From: RGIG3528 sp045640725
Lineage (GTDB): Bacteria; Bacillota; Clostridia; Lachnospirales; Lachnospiraceae
DNA length: 25,912 bases
Assembly: GCA_045640725.1 (NCBI GenBank)
Contig: JAZUFN010000063.1
Location: 1-25,912 of the forward strand
Direction of reading: 5' to 3'
In this document: in pieces, positions 15,491 to 23,586 of the stretch
How the letters are laid out: each line of letters opens with the position of its first letter
Numbering within the stretch: the first letter of the stretch is position 1
The notes under the pieces: generated by a model
The model's input: only the letters and a program-made list of their open reading frames with translations
Databases searched by the model: none
Told to the model about the DNA's origin: nothing
Made by a program: the position numbers and the translations under genes

Positions 15491-17963
15491 TTCCTGTTAC
15501 CTCCTCATTTTTTTTGTCCAGTTTTTCCAGTCTGGCCGGCCCTGAACGGTGGGAAGCTATGGTGACATTGGCATTTACTTCGCCGTTTATAACACCATGG
15601 ATTTCACCCATGAAGTTGCCGTTAATCTGGCCGGACATATAACCATCTACACGTACCAGACCTATCTCGTGGTGACCCTGAATAGGCATGGATACCTGGA
15701 AAGCAGTCTTATCTATAATGTGTTCGCCCAGAAGCAGAATCTGTGGCAGGATAAACATTACTACAAAGATGGAAATAAAGGTGCCGCGGCCCAGAGCATC
15801 GCCGATGCCTGAGATACAAGGGTCTGAGGTGAGCCGGCCTATCAGCACGCCAGAAAGTGCCAGCATGGAACCGGAGGTAATAATAGTAGGGAAGGCAAAG
15901 TCCATGGTCTCGATGATAGCCTGTTTTTTGGGCATCTGATTTTTAAGCTCCAGGAAACGGCTGGAAATCACGATGGCATAGTCAATATTGGCACCCATCT
16001 GTATAGAGCTTACGATAAGGTAGCCCATGAAAAATACATTTTGGGAACGGGCAGCGGGTACGGCGTAATTGGCCCAGATACTGCCTTCGATGACTGCTAT
16101 GAGGAGTACCGGCATACCGGCTGATTTAAAGGTGAAGAGAAGAACCACAAGTACTGCCAGCATGGATACCAGAGATACTACGATGTTATCCTGATCGAAG
16201 GTCTTGCAGAGATCGTACTGGCTGGTGGACTCACCGGCCACTACAGAAGCGCCCTCGTAGTAGGTTTTTGCAATATCGTGCATTTCATCCAGAAAAGCAA
16301 AGGTTTTTTCGCCTTCCTGAGGCAGATTCAGGTATACCAGCATTCGGCTGTATTGATCACCCTGCAGCTGATCTTTGGCCATGCTCATTTTGACGTGAGC
16401 ATCATCCAAAGTATCCTGAGTCTCGGTGTCCAGGGTCACATAGCCTTCGTTCACCTCTTCCCAGACAAACATAAGCATATCAATAAGTGGGACTTTGTAG
16501 GTAGATATACCGCTGACTACTTTGGCATAATCTTCATCATTTACCGCGTAAGCCGTGTAGACCAGCTCGGCTATGTTATAGTCCAGGTCCAGGAGCTCAC
16601 TAAACTGGCGGGCTGAAAGTCTGTCTGTCAGCATATAGCCGTCCATGGCCTCAGTGTTGGCCAGTCCCTGACAGTGGTCTACTTCAGGCCTTTCTTCCAG
16701 TGCCTTGATAAGGGCAGCTTCTGCTTCATAATTGCCTGCAGGTACCATAAAGGCAACAAAATTAGACTCGCCAAAGGTTTCTTCGATTTTTTCCTGAGCT
16801 ATCTGAGTAGCGTTTTTCTGAGGAGTAGTTAACTGACTGTAGCCATATACAAAGAGGGAATTTTTCTGGATAATGTAAGCGACTGCAAGTATCCCCACGA
16901 AAAGGAAGGGAACTACGAAACGTGTGAAATATGCAAATTTTCCTACGAAAGGAATTTTGGGAATAAAGCTTTTATGCTTGGTTTTGTCCATAAGAGGGCC
17001 AAATACCACCAGGAGACCGGGCATCAGGAGGAAAACACTGCAAAGACTGAGCAAAATAGCCTTTATCAGGCAGATAGCCATATCAGAACCAATACCAAAT
17101 TGCATGAACATCATAGCTATCAGACCACCTATAGTGGTGAGCGAGCTGGAGCATATTTCCGGAATAGCTTTACTTAGAGCCACCACAGTAGCGTCATGGA
17201 TATTTAAGGTCTGATGTTCCTCCTTGTAGCGATTACAGAAAATAACAGCGTAGTCTACTGAAAGCGCCAGCTGAAGGACTATAGTAACGGAGTCGGATAC
17301 AAAGGAAATGGTACCCAGAAGGAAATTGGTACCCATGGCAACCAGAGCAGAAGACAGGAAAGTAATAATAAGGACAGGGACTTCTGCATAGGTCTGAGAA
17401 GTGAATATGAGGACAGTGACAACGACTATTGCTACGTATATTACAATTTTGCTCATTTCTACCGCTATCTGCTCAGAAGTCTGATCGCCCAGAGATGTAG
17501 ATACGTAGATATCGTAATCGGAAAGTCGTTCTTTTACATAATCAAGAGCAGTAAGACAACGCTCATCTTTTTCCGAGTAGTTGAAAGTAATGCCGAAAAG
17601 AGCAGAAAAATTAGAGTAATGCTCAGGGGTATTATCAAAGGTGAGCATTACTATGGAATCCAAGGCTTCCAGCTCCCGGGCCAATGCTTCTGCGTCCTCA
17701 TAGGAGATGTTGGTAACCATAACATTGGCTGTGCCATAGGTGATAAACTGCCGGTCCATCAGATCCAGACCTATGCTGGTCTCTGAAGTTGAAGGCAAAT
17801 AGGCAGCCATAGAGTTTTCTACTTTCACCCATTTCCTTGAAAACAAACAAAAAATACTAAGGAGGATATAGATAAGGAAAAAGAGATTTCTCTTATCCAC
17901 AATGAAAGTGGCGACCTTTATCATTCCTCCCTGAGACTCGTTTTTTTTCTTGGTATCAGACAT
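15480..17963 (-). CDS. MMPL/RND-family transporter with a bactofilin-like C-terminal tail
   Basis: An 827-residue polytopic protein of the MMPL (YdfJ-like) family of the RND superfamily, probably proton-driven export or translocation of lipid or envelope substrates. Both halves show the family's TM4/TM10 signature: LALSVDYAVIFCNRYKEE in the first and QMGANIDYAIVISSRF in the second. Each is followed by clustered helices and preceded by an extracellular porter-like domain (~45-165 and ~385-570). After the last helix (LPQILLLGEHIID) an ~80-residue tail has short Gly-spaced hydrophobic repeats (VDGYMSGQINGNFMGEIHG), resembling bactofilin-type beta-helix turns. The ATG at 17963 sits 8 nt after GGAG; that at 17969 is too close. 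It overlaps the giant surface protein gene downstream. Confidence 0.87.
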   Translation of the reverse strand: MSDTKKKNESQGGMIKVATFIVDKRNLFFLIYILLSIFCLFSRKWVKVENSMAAYLPSTSETSIGLDLMDRQFITYGTANVMVTNISYEDAEALARELEALDSIVMLTFDNTPEHYSNFSALFGITFNYSEKDERCLTALDYVKERLSDYDIYVSTSLGDQTSEQIAVEMSKIVIYVAIVVVTVLIFTSQTYAEVPVLIITFLSSALVAMGTNFLLGTISFVSDSVTIVLQLALSVDYAVIFCNRYKEEHQTLNIHDATVVALSKAIPEICSSSLTTIGGLIAMMFMQFGIGSDMAICLIKAILLSLCSVFLLMPGLLVVFGPLMDKTKHKSFIPKIPFVGKFAYFTRFVVPFLFVGILAVAYIIQKNSLFVYGYSQLTTPQKNATQIAQEKIEETFGESNFVAFMVPAGNYEAEAALIKALEERPEVDHCQGLANTEAMDGYMLTDRLSARQFSELLDLDYNIAELVYTAYAVNDEDYAKVVSGISTYKVPLIDMLMFVWEEVNEGYVTLDTETQDTLDDAHVKMSMAKDQLQGDQYSRMLVYLNLPQEGEKTFAFLDEMHDIAKTYYEGASVVAGESTSQYDLCKTFDQDNIVVSLVSMLAVLVVLLFTFKSAGMPVLLIAVIEGSIWANYAVPAARSQNVFFMGYLIVSSIQMGANIDYAIVISSRFLELKNQMPKKQAIIETMDFAFPTIITSGSMLALSGVLIGRLTSDPCISGIGDALGRGTFISIFVVMFILPQILLLGEHIIDKTAFQVSMPIQGHHEIGLVRVDGYMSGQINGNFMGEIHGVINGEVNANVTIASHRSGPARLEKLDKKNEEVTGNEI

Positions 17964-18046
17964 ATTCATAACTCCTTTTATCGGTAGAATGCGGTGACAA
18001 GCTTCCGGTGGTTTGTTTTGTACCTGTTAAATAATTGTACAGAAGA

Positions 18047-18080
18047 ATTATCCCCCAAAAAGAATAATTGTTAATTCTTT
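18047..18080 (-). promoter_or_regulatory. Promoter of the MMPL-surface protein operon with a dyad over the -35
   Basis: On the minus strand TTAACA (18069-18074), a 16-nt spacer and GATAAT (18047-18052), ~85 nt upstream of the MMPL start. The inverted repeat AAAAGAAT-N8-ATTCTTTT (18057-18080) covers the -35 region and may be an operator. Confidence 0.55.
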
Positions 18081-18133
18081 TTCTATAACAAAAGAGTTAA
18101 ATATTCCTAAAAAGCTTTACGGAAGGGGGATGA

Positions 18134-18208
18134 ATGAAGTTTGGACGGATTGTGAACAGTAACGATGTTCTACCGGTACATCTTGAAAAAACATGGCAAT
18201 TCTTATAA
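18134..18208 (+). CDS. Possible 24-residue peptide ORF
   Basis: ATG at 18134 with a very strong site (GGAAGGGGG, 18121-18129) 4 nt upstream encodes 24 codons beginning MKFGRIVNSNDVLPVHLEK, then TAA. Its 3' end overlaps the DUF1934 promoter. I recognise no family. It may be a short peptide, a leader peptide or a fragment of a lost gene. Confidence 0.3.
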   Translation: MKFGRIVNSNDVLPVHLEKTWQFL

Positions 18209-18211
18209 AAT
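18183..18211 (+). promoter_or_regulatory. Putative promoter of the DUF1934 gene
   Basis: TTGAAA (18183-18188), a 17-nt spacer and TAAAAT (18206-18211), with ~45 nt to the start codon. Confidence 0.65.
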
Positions 18212-18255
18212 AGATAAAGTTTTGACGAAAACGACTAATCTTAGGAGCATTATAG

Positions 18256-18690
18256 ATGAAAGAAAATGTAATGATAACAATTACGGGGATGCACCCGGAG
18301 ACCCAGGGAGATGAGCCTGTAGCGGTAACAGTCCTGGGGAGCTATATGAGAAAAGAGGATACCATATGGCTCACCTATGATGAGGCTGATGAGGATGGCA
18401 AGGTATCTCACTGCCGCATGAAGGTGATGCCGGATACTGTGGAGATGACCCGTCAGGGGAGCATAGTGACCCAAATGTATTTTAAAGAGGGCGAAAACAA
18501 TGCCTGTATATACGAGACAATGTATGGTCAGTTTGAGATGAACATGGTGACAGAGTATGTACATATAAAGTGTGACGACCAGGTTTTACTTAATCTGGAG
18601 CTTAGGTATCAGCTGTTTATAGATGGAAAATTCACATCAAACTGCGTCCTGCAGGTGAATTGTGAAAAAATTGCCAAATACAATATCTAG
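18256..18690 (+). CDS. DUF1934 (YwiB-like) beta-barrel protein
   Basis: A 144-residue soluble protein with alternating beta-strand pattern and no membrane segment. The opening MITITGMHPETQGD, then TIWLTYDE, the SHCRMKVMPDTVEMTRQGSI stretch and YETMYGQFEM, are characteristic of the Firmicute DUF1934 family, which has a calycin-like barrel fold. The central sequence VEMTRQGSIVTQMYFKEGE is the best-conserved part. Biochemical function is unknown. AGGAG lies 8 nt before the ATG. The gene stands alone upstream of veg, on the same strand, and each has its own promoter. Confidence 0.8.
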   Translation: MKENVMITITGMHPETQGDEPVAVTVLGSYMRKEDTIWLTYDEADEDGKVSHCRMKVMPDTVEMTRQGSIVTQMYFKEGENNACIYETMYGQFEMNMVTEYVHIKCDDQVLLNLELRYQLFIDGKFTSNCVLQVNCEKIAKYNI

Positions 18691-18723
18691 TATCTGAAAG
18701 TTGAATGTACCACAATTTTTTTG

Positions 18724-18752
18724 TTGACAAAATTGCCTCCACATGATATAGT
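18724..18752 (+). promoter_or_regulatory. Strong sigma-A type promoter of veg
   Basis: TTGACA (18724-18729), a 17-nt spacer and TATAGT (18747-18752). The consensus -35 and near-consensus -10 fit the high expression known for veg in Bacillus. The start codon is ~140 nt further on. Confidence 0.85.
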
Positions 18753-18777
18753 GGTATCAGGAAAGAAAACTAACCAC

Positions 18778-18884
18778 CGCTTGTGTTTGTGAGTAGACAT
18801 CACAAGTGCTTTCCACGGGGTGTATTCGTGTCATACAGTTTGATTACGAGGGGTAATCTTAATTTTTGACAGACACGTGTCAAA
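18778..18884 (+). promoter_or_regulatory. Structured 5' leader of veg: three hairpins before the ribosome site
   Basis: Three small stems follow the promoter: 18778-18785 with 18801-18808 (8 bp, one G-U), 18842-18847 with 18853-18858 (GATTAC/GTAATC, 5-nt loop), and 18865-18871 with 18878-18884 (TTTGACA/TGTCAAA, 6-nt loop). The last ends directly against the ribosome site GAAGGAG (18885-18891). I match this to no known riboswitch; control of translation or mRNA stability is possible. Confidence 0.5.
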
Positions 18885-18897
18885 GAAGGAGTGGGAT

Positions 18898-19137
18898 ATG
18901 AAACAGCAGGGAGACATGGGTGCAGTTGTTCGCACCATCAGAGGAAACGTTGGTAAGCACGTTACAGTTAGAAAGAACTTGGGTAGAAATCGTTATGATG
19001 TAGTCAAGGGGACCATCACAGAGACATATCCTTGTCTTTTCACTATTAAACTGGACGAAGCAGCAGGCACTATCAAGACTTGTTCTTATAGCTACACTGA
19101 CGTATACACCAAGGAAGTTCAGCTGATGTTCGGTTGA
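18898..19137 (+). CDS. veg: Veg family protein (DUF1021)
   Basis: A 79-residue small protein. The order GNVGKHVTVRKNLGRNRYDV, then GTITETYPCLFTIKLDE and CSYSYTDVYTKEVQLMF, matches Bacillus Veg, a Sm-like barrel protein linked to biofilm gene control and sporulation-related processes. The length equals the family's (~80-86). The start is at ATG 18898 with GAAGGAG 6 nt upstream. An in-frame GTG at 18877 would place the leader hairpin in the coding region and is less likely. It has its own strong promoter and terminator. Confidence 0.9.
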   Translation: MKQQGDMGAVVRTIRGNVGKHVTVRKNLGRNRYDVVKGTITETYPCLFTIKLDEAAGTIKTCSYSYTDVYTKEVQLMFG

Positions 19138-19172
19138 TCTGACAGCTGACGACACTAGTGCATAGCACATTC

Positions 19173-19204
19173 GCGGGGTACCATTTATCGGCACCTCGTT
19201 TTTT
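19173..19204 (+). terminator. Rho-independent terminator of veg
   Basis: A GC-rich imperfect stem (CGGGGTACC, 19173-19181, with GGCACCTCG, about 19190-19198; one G-U and one A-C) is followed by TTTTTT. It lies ~35 nt after the veg stop and just before the end of the minus-strand ABC gene. Confidence 0.75.
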
Positions 19205-19216
19205 CGTAGTGTAAGA

Positions 19217-21724
19217 TTAAATTTCGCTGTTTTTTATTGATGAAATGATTTCCCTTTTATACAAAAGCTGAAGAGGTGATACAGTCTTGTAAATGGAAAA
19301 AAACATTCCACCAACAAAAACAATAATGCTGGCTTTAAAATTGTAATAGAAAAAATTTATGTATATATCAGAATAATTGTTTAGCTTATTATTGATTACA
19401 TCTATAATTCTTTCGGCACCTATGCATGATAATATGAATGAAATCAAAATAATCATTATCGTTTCGTTACAATATAGTTCAAAAATGTTTTTCTTGTTTA
19501 CGCCTAATGAACGCAGGATTCCAATCTTTTTACTGTTATCTAGCACGTTGCTTGATATGAATGATATGTTTATTAATATGAAAAGCATAATAGATATAAA
19601 GGAACCGGCCATAAGGATATACTTAAAGAAATCGAGTTCGTTATAGACGCGATAGATTTTATCTGCATTATATTCTTTAGCGTGTATGTTTGTATTTTCT
19701 AGTTCTTTAAATAGGGTCATCAAATCTTCATTTGTCATATTAGATATATCAAATCTATAGGAATTGACTATTTTATCAAAAAATAGTTCGTTTAATATCC
19801 TGTTGTAGATGTTTTCAGTTGTCCATACATCTATTTCGCTGCTTCCGGCGTCAAAATTACCGATGGCAACACCCACTATTTTAAGATTCGGAATGAGTGC
19901 ATACATATTAAGCTTATCATCGAATGCATGATTATATTTTGTTGAATATAAATCCTTAAAACTATAATTCGTTTCCGGATAAAAAACTTCATCTCTTATT
20001 ATTCCGTGAGATGCAGCATAATGATAAGAAATCACGACTTCATTATCTGCTTCAGGTTTTCTTCCGTATATAATGCTATAGGAGGATTGACAGGAATCAA
20101 AACAGGAATAGACGAGCGATGCATCTACAAACGTTTCGTCTCCTTTAAGCGAAAAATCGCCGCCTTTTATATCAACGCTATTGCAGTTGGCTTTTATGTA
20201 TGCAGAAGCATCAAAAGAACAATAAATAACATTGTAAAAGTTTTCTAATATGTAGCCATCTTCATTAGTTGCTTTGCGCTGTTTAGTGCGCTCAATAACA
20301 CCGCTGGTCTTATAATCGGTTTTTATTATATCAACTACCACAAAAGGTAGATTATATAACATTATTGTTTCGCCGATAGAATCCACGCCAAGTTCCTGAG
20401 CAACGTAATCTGTAATAATTAGGTGGTTGGGTTCTTCAAGATTAAAACCATTGTTACCTGCTAAAAGCGTGACGCTTATGCTTTGCGATCCAACTTTTGC
20501 ACATACCTCTTTTATCTCACAGCTGTAATTATTTGAACAGAAGTCGTCTCGTAATTTTCTGATATTATATGAATTTCCTGAGAAAGTCGTTACGTTGTCA
20601 TTTAACAGATTTTTAAAGGTGAAGGATTCTTCTAATATTACTTCACTTCTCGTATTTAGGTACATTGAAAGCGGTTTGATTTTATTTGACAAAAGTATAC
20701 CAAGGAGTACCTGCATAGCTGAAAGAACTATAGTAGTCATAAGCATAATCGAGATTGTTTTTACCCAATTGTGCTTTATATTTTTTAGGGACATACGAAA
20801 TATGTTGCCAAAAGACATAGGCTTGACTTCGTTACGTGTGAAAGTTTTGGTTTCATTTGTGCTGTGCTGTTCTAAAAGCATTTTGGTGTTATACTTAATT
20901 TCGTATTCGCCATCATTTTTGGATAATATTTTTTCAAAGAAGAAACTTTTTATTTCATCAATGCTTTTTTCAAGAAAAGTCTCAGTATTACCAGTTGTTT
21001 TGTCGGCTAATTCTAAATTATAGAGGAGATTATTGTGTTTAATTTCAGTATTTTCAATAATCTCACCGTCTGCAATCCTTATTACTCTATCACCATATTT
21101 GTATGCAGCAGATTCATCATGGGTAACGATAATGACAAGTCTATCTCTGGCAATTTTGCTGAGTAATTCAAAAATTGTTTTTCCGCTTTTTGAGTCCAAA
21201 TTGCCTGTGGGTTCATCGGCCAGAATAATTTTAGGATTTTTCACGAGAGCTCTTGCTATGGCAACTCGCTGTGCTTGACCACCACTAAGTTCGGAAATGT
21301 TGCTTTCCTTTTTGCCTAACAAATCTACATATTGAAGAATATCATCAATCTTTCCATCGATTTGATTAACATTTTGTTGAAGTAATGGAAGCCTTATATT
21401 ATCATATACATTGAGTTCATCTAATAGATAATAATCCTGATATATCATTCCAAGATAAGCGTTTCGATATAGCTCCAATTCTTCGTTTTGGAGCTGTAAA
21501 ATATCTGTTGAAGATTTATTTTCAAAAAAATCAACCCTAATCTCGCCGCAATCTGCTTTATCCAATCGACCACACATGTTAAGTAATGTTGTTTTTCCAC
21601 TACCACTTTTTCCGACAATAAATACCAATTCTGAATCATTAAAATCAAGACAGATGTTTTTGATTCCGACGTTGCTTCCTCTGCGATTCTTGTATGTTTT
21701 TGAAAGGTTTATGATTCTATACAT
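19217..21724 (-). CDS. MacB-like ABC transporter, ATPase and FtsX-type permease in one chain
   Basis: An 835-residue protein. The ATPase domain (1-~225) has Walker A GKSGSGKTT (38-46), Q-loop Gln96 (MIYQDYYLL), signature LSGGQ (146-150), Walker B IILADE (166-171) and switch His202 (VTHDES); all catalytic residues are intact. After a linker, one membrane helix (~320-342) is followed by a large extracellular domain (~345-690) and three C-terminal helices, one containing FISIMLFILINISFISSNVL. This is the type VII (MacB/FtsX) topology, which moves or expels peptides and envelope molecules by mechanotransmission rather than a channel. AAGGA lies 7 nt before the ATG. It is the last gene of an AT-rich operon after two uncharacterised exported proteins, which suggests it handles them or a related peptide. 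Confidence 0.88.
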   Translation of the reverse strand: MYRIINLSKTYKNRRGSNVGIKNICLDFNDSELVFIVGKSGSGKTTLLNMCGRLDKADCGEIRVDFFENKSSTDILQLQNEELELYRNAYLGMIYQDYYLLDELNVYDNIRLPLLQQNVNQIDGKIDDILQYVDLLGKKESNISELSGGQAQRVAIARALVKNPKIILADEPTGNLDSKSGKTIFELLSKIARDRLVIIVTHDESAAYKYGDRVIRIADGEIIENTEIKHNNLLYNLELADKTTGNTETFLEKSIDEIKSFFFEKILSKNDGEYEIKYNTKMLLEQHSTNETKTFTRNEVKPMSFGNIFRMSLKNIKHNWVKTISIMLMTTIVLSAMQVLLGILLSNKIKPLSMYLNTRSEVILEESFTFKNLLNDNVTTFSGNSYNIRKLRDDFCSNNYSCEIKEVCAKVGSQSISVTLLAGNNGFNLEEPNHLIITDYVAQELGVDSIGETIMLYNLPFVVVDIIKTDYKTSGVIERTKQRKATNEDGYILENFYNVIYCSFDASAYIKANCNSVDIKGGDFSLKGDETFVDASLVYSCFDSCQSSYSIIYGRKPEADNEVVISYHYAASHGIIRDEVFYPETNYSFKDLYSTKYNHAFDDKLNMYALIPNLKIVGVAIGNFDAGSSEIDVWTTENIYNRILNELFFDKIVNSYRFDISNMTNEDLMTLFKELENTNIHAKEYNADKIYRVYNELDFFKYILMAGSFISIMLFILINISFISSNVLDNSKKIGILRSLGVNKKNIFELYCNETIMIILISFILSCIGAERIIDVINNKLNNYSDIYINFFYYNFKASIIVFVGGMFFSIYKTVSPLQLLYKREIISSIKNSEI

Positions 21725-21806
21725 GTAGTTGTCCTTGACGAAAATAGAAAGGCTTTACGCTTTTATGTGCTTACGTACATGCGTACAACCTTGCTAAGTT
21801 AATAAT

Positions 21807-22412
21807 CTATTTAAGCCCCTGTCTAATTGAATAACCGAAACTCATTAATATACGCTCAGAAATATTAGCATTTAATCTCTGGGCATTGACATCATATGTA
21901 CCATATATCCATATCATTTTGCCGTTTTCGCGGACCATGCCTACCGATAGTTCGTTCTCGCTCAAACCAATACCATCTTTTTTTATTAGGCCTAAATCCT
22001 CCATTCTCTCATATTCTTTTCTTCCTAAATAAAAGAAGGAATAGTTTGTATTATTTTCTAATAATTTAAAAATTAATTGCCATTCATCATCGGATATGCA
22101 TAGACTATCATCTAAATCATTAATGATAATCATTTCTTGCATATATTCACTTTCCAGGTCAAAGGATTCAGTATCTATTGAATCAACGTATTTTACATAA
22201 ACATCTTCATGAAAATCCAATGTATTACCATATACTACAAATTTGGTGGGGATAATCTGGGTGACTAATTCTAGATCGTCTTCTATCCCAACGATGCCGT
22301 CAATGTCAATTGGATTGTTATTATAGGAAAAAATAATAGCTATTATTATTGCGGAAATAGATATGATTGTTATTGCAATAATGCTAACTCTAATAAATAA
22401 CTTGTTTTTCAT
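21807..22412 (-). CDS. Uncharacterised membrane-anchored protein
   Basis: A 201-residue protein of unknown family. An N-terminal helix (~7-29; Ile-rich, after KNK) is probably an uncleaved anchor. The ~170-residue extracellular part is acidic, with IDGIVGIEDDLELVTQI, LDFHEDVYVKYVDSID, SDDEWQLIFKLLENN, ENGKMIWIYGTYD and a C-terminal helix SERILMSFGYSI. There is one cysteine. It starts 11 nt after the stop of the secreted protein gene, with AAGGTG upstream, and lies ~80 nt before the ABC transporter gene. Codon use is AT-rich like its two neighbours. It may be an accessory or immunity-type protein of the transporter; that is speculation from context. Confidence 0.7.
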   Translation of the reverse strand: MKNKLFIRVSIIAITIISISAIIIAIIFSYNNNPIDIDGIVGIEDDLELVTQIIPTKFVVYGNTLDFHEDVYVKYVDSIDTESFDLESEYMQEMIIINDLDDSLCISDDEWQLIFKLLENNTNYSFFYLGRKEYERMEDLGLIKKDGIGLSENELSVGMVRENGKMIWIYGTYDVNAQRLNANISERILMSFGYSIRQGLK

Positions 22413-22423
22413 TTTACACCTTG

Positions 22424-23242
22424 TTAATTACTAAAACGTGGATGAAAGTAACTATAATTGTATGAATTACCAGTAAAGTAGCTTGAAGATCTCTGTGCGG
22501 ATGCATGACCAAATTTTGCATAAATTCTTATATCGATACCATAACTAATCGCGACAGTTGTCCATTCGCAAACGCAATATTGTTCGGTTAGTAAAAATAA
22601 TGCATTATTCCTGCCGCTGGATGAGAAAAACGAAGGTTTGTAGTCGTATTCAACGTCAAATACATTATCTTTAATTGAGCTTAGATTTCTTACTTCACAA
22701 TAGTCATGATCTATATTAACTGATCCGGTTACCGCGGCTGTCATATAGCCACCATTCAGTCCAAATGTATAACTATCCTTGCCAATTGTGGAATTCTGTG
22801 GTGAAGTTGATAGAATAGGAGCATATGTTGGAATATATGACATAACATCCAGGTATTCTGAAAATCCATAAAAAGTCCGGATGCCGGTTGTATCAGTAAA
22901 AGATCGAGGTTCCATTGCACATCTGACAATTACGGCATCGTAATTTTTGTTATCTACTTTTCTATCACTTCTATATGTTCCTATGTACGCGTGACAAATA
23001 CCTACAACTGCATCTTTTGGGATGGTACAATAATTAGGTGTTGTACCTGCATTAAAAGTAACTATGACATCCCTTCTTTTCTCGTAATCTACTACATTAG
23101 CAGGAAGAGACTCGTCAAATTTAGTGTCAGCATTGGCTATTGCAATCCCTGATGTTGATGTTGCTATGAAACTGATAATTATTATAGCAATTATCCTAAT
23201 ACAGAGCCTCATTTTGCACACCTTTGTTTGTTCTGTTGTCAT
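22424..23242 (-). CDS. Uncharacterised secreted protein with six cysteines
   Basis: A 272-residue protein with a long N-terminal signal (hydrophobic core ~13-34, cleavage near IANADT, ~38). The mature part has six cysteines (C72, C83, C108, C182, C223, C225), the last two as CVC, so disulfides are possible. It is rich in Tyr, Ser and Asn, with a C-terminal SSSYFTGNSYNYSYFHPRF. Segments such as DAVVGICHAYIGTYRSDR and TFGLNGGYMTAAVTGSVNI suggest beta structure. I recognise no family. The ATG at 23242 has AGGGGGA 7 nt upstream. It is first in the operon with the anchored protein and the MacB-like transporter. A secreted effector, bacteriocin-like or surface protein is possible but unproven. Confidence 0.7.
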   Translation of the reverse strand: MTTEQTKVCKMRLCIRIIAIIIISFIATSTSGIAIANADTKFDESLPANVVDYEKRRDVIVTFNAGTTPNYCTIPKDAVVGICHAYIGTYRSDRKVDNKNYDAVIVRCAMEPRSFTDTTGIRTFYGFSEYLDVMSYIPTYAPILSTSPQNSTIGKDSYTFGLNGGYMTAAVTGSVNIDHDYCEVRNLSSIKDNVFDVEYDYKPSFFSSSGRNNALFLLTEQYCVCEWTTVAISYGIDIRIYAKFGHASAQRSSSYFTGNSYNYSYFHPRFSN

Positions 23243-23412
23243 TTTTTAATCCCCCTTTTGGACAAGATAAATTTTTTTGCTTTTGCAATTCTATGATGTC
23301 AGCGTCATAAGTATTTGCTATTTGATAAAGTTCTTATAAACAAGTTTGCAGAACATTTCTATACTCCGACACTCAAATCATACTATGTAAAATAAACAAA
23401 AACAGCAAAAAA

Positions 23413-23441
23413 ACTCTACACTTCTAATACGGCTTTGTCAA
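23413..23441 (-). promoter_or_regulatory. Putative promoter of the secreted protein-ABC operon
   Basis: On the minus strand TTGACA (23436-23441), a 17-nt spacer and TAGAGT (23413-23418). A TTGTC-N4-GACAA dyad overlaps the -35. A ~165-nt leader follows, containing an imperfect dyad near 23292-23309. The rest of the 23243-23527 intergenic stretch holds no gene that I can see. Confidence 0.6.
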
Positions 23442-23527
23442 TAGACAAGTTTAAAAACATGTAAGCTTTATATGACAGCTATTCAAGGCATACCATATAA
23501 GAGGAAAATAGATAATGGGGCTATAAG

Positions 23528-23556
23528 TTTACACAAATGGAAATAAGTGCTATATT
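23528..23556 (+). promoter_or_regulatory. Putative promoter of the first acyltransferase gene
   Basis: TTTACA (23528-23533), a 17-nt spacer and TATATT (23551-23556), ~30 nt before the start codon. Confidence 0.6.
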
Positions 23557-23586
23557 TATTTAAATAATAATTAGCGAGGGAAACAT

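Noticed and set aside
15549..17214. Plus-strand frames opposite the MMPL gene
   Set aside because: They are shadows of a well-supported coding sequence on the minus strand.
18214..18240. TAAAGTTT followed by GACTAATC, resembling a third sigma-28 promoter upstream of DUF1934
   Set aside because: The -10 part does not match GCCGATAA, and a good TTGAAA/TAAAAT promoter lies just upstream.
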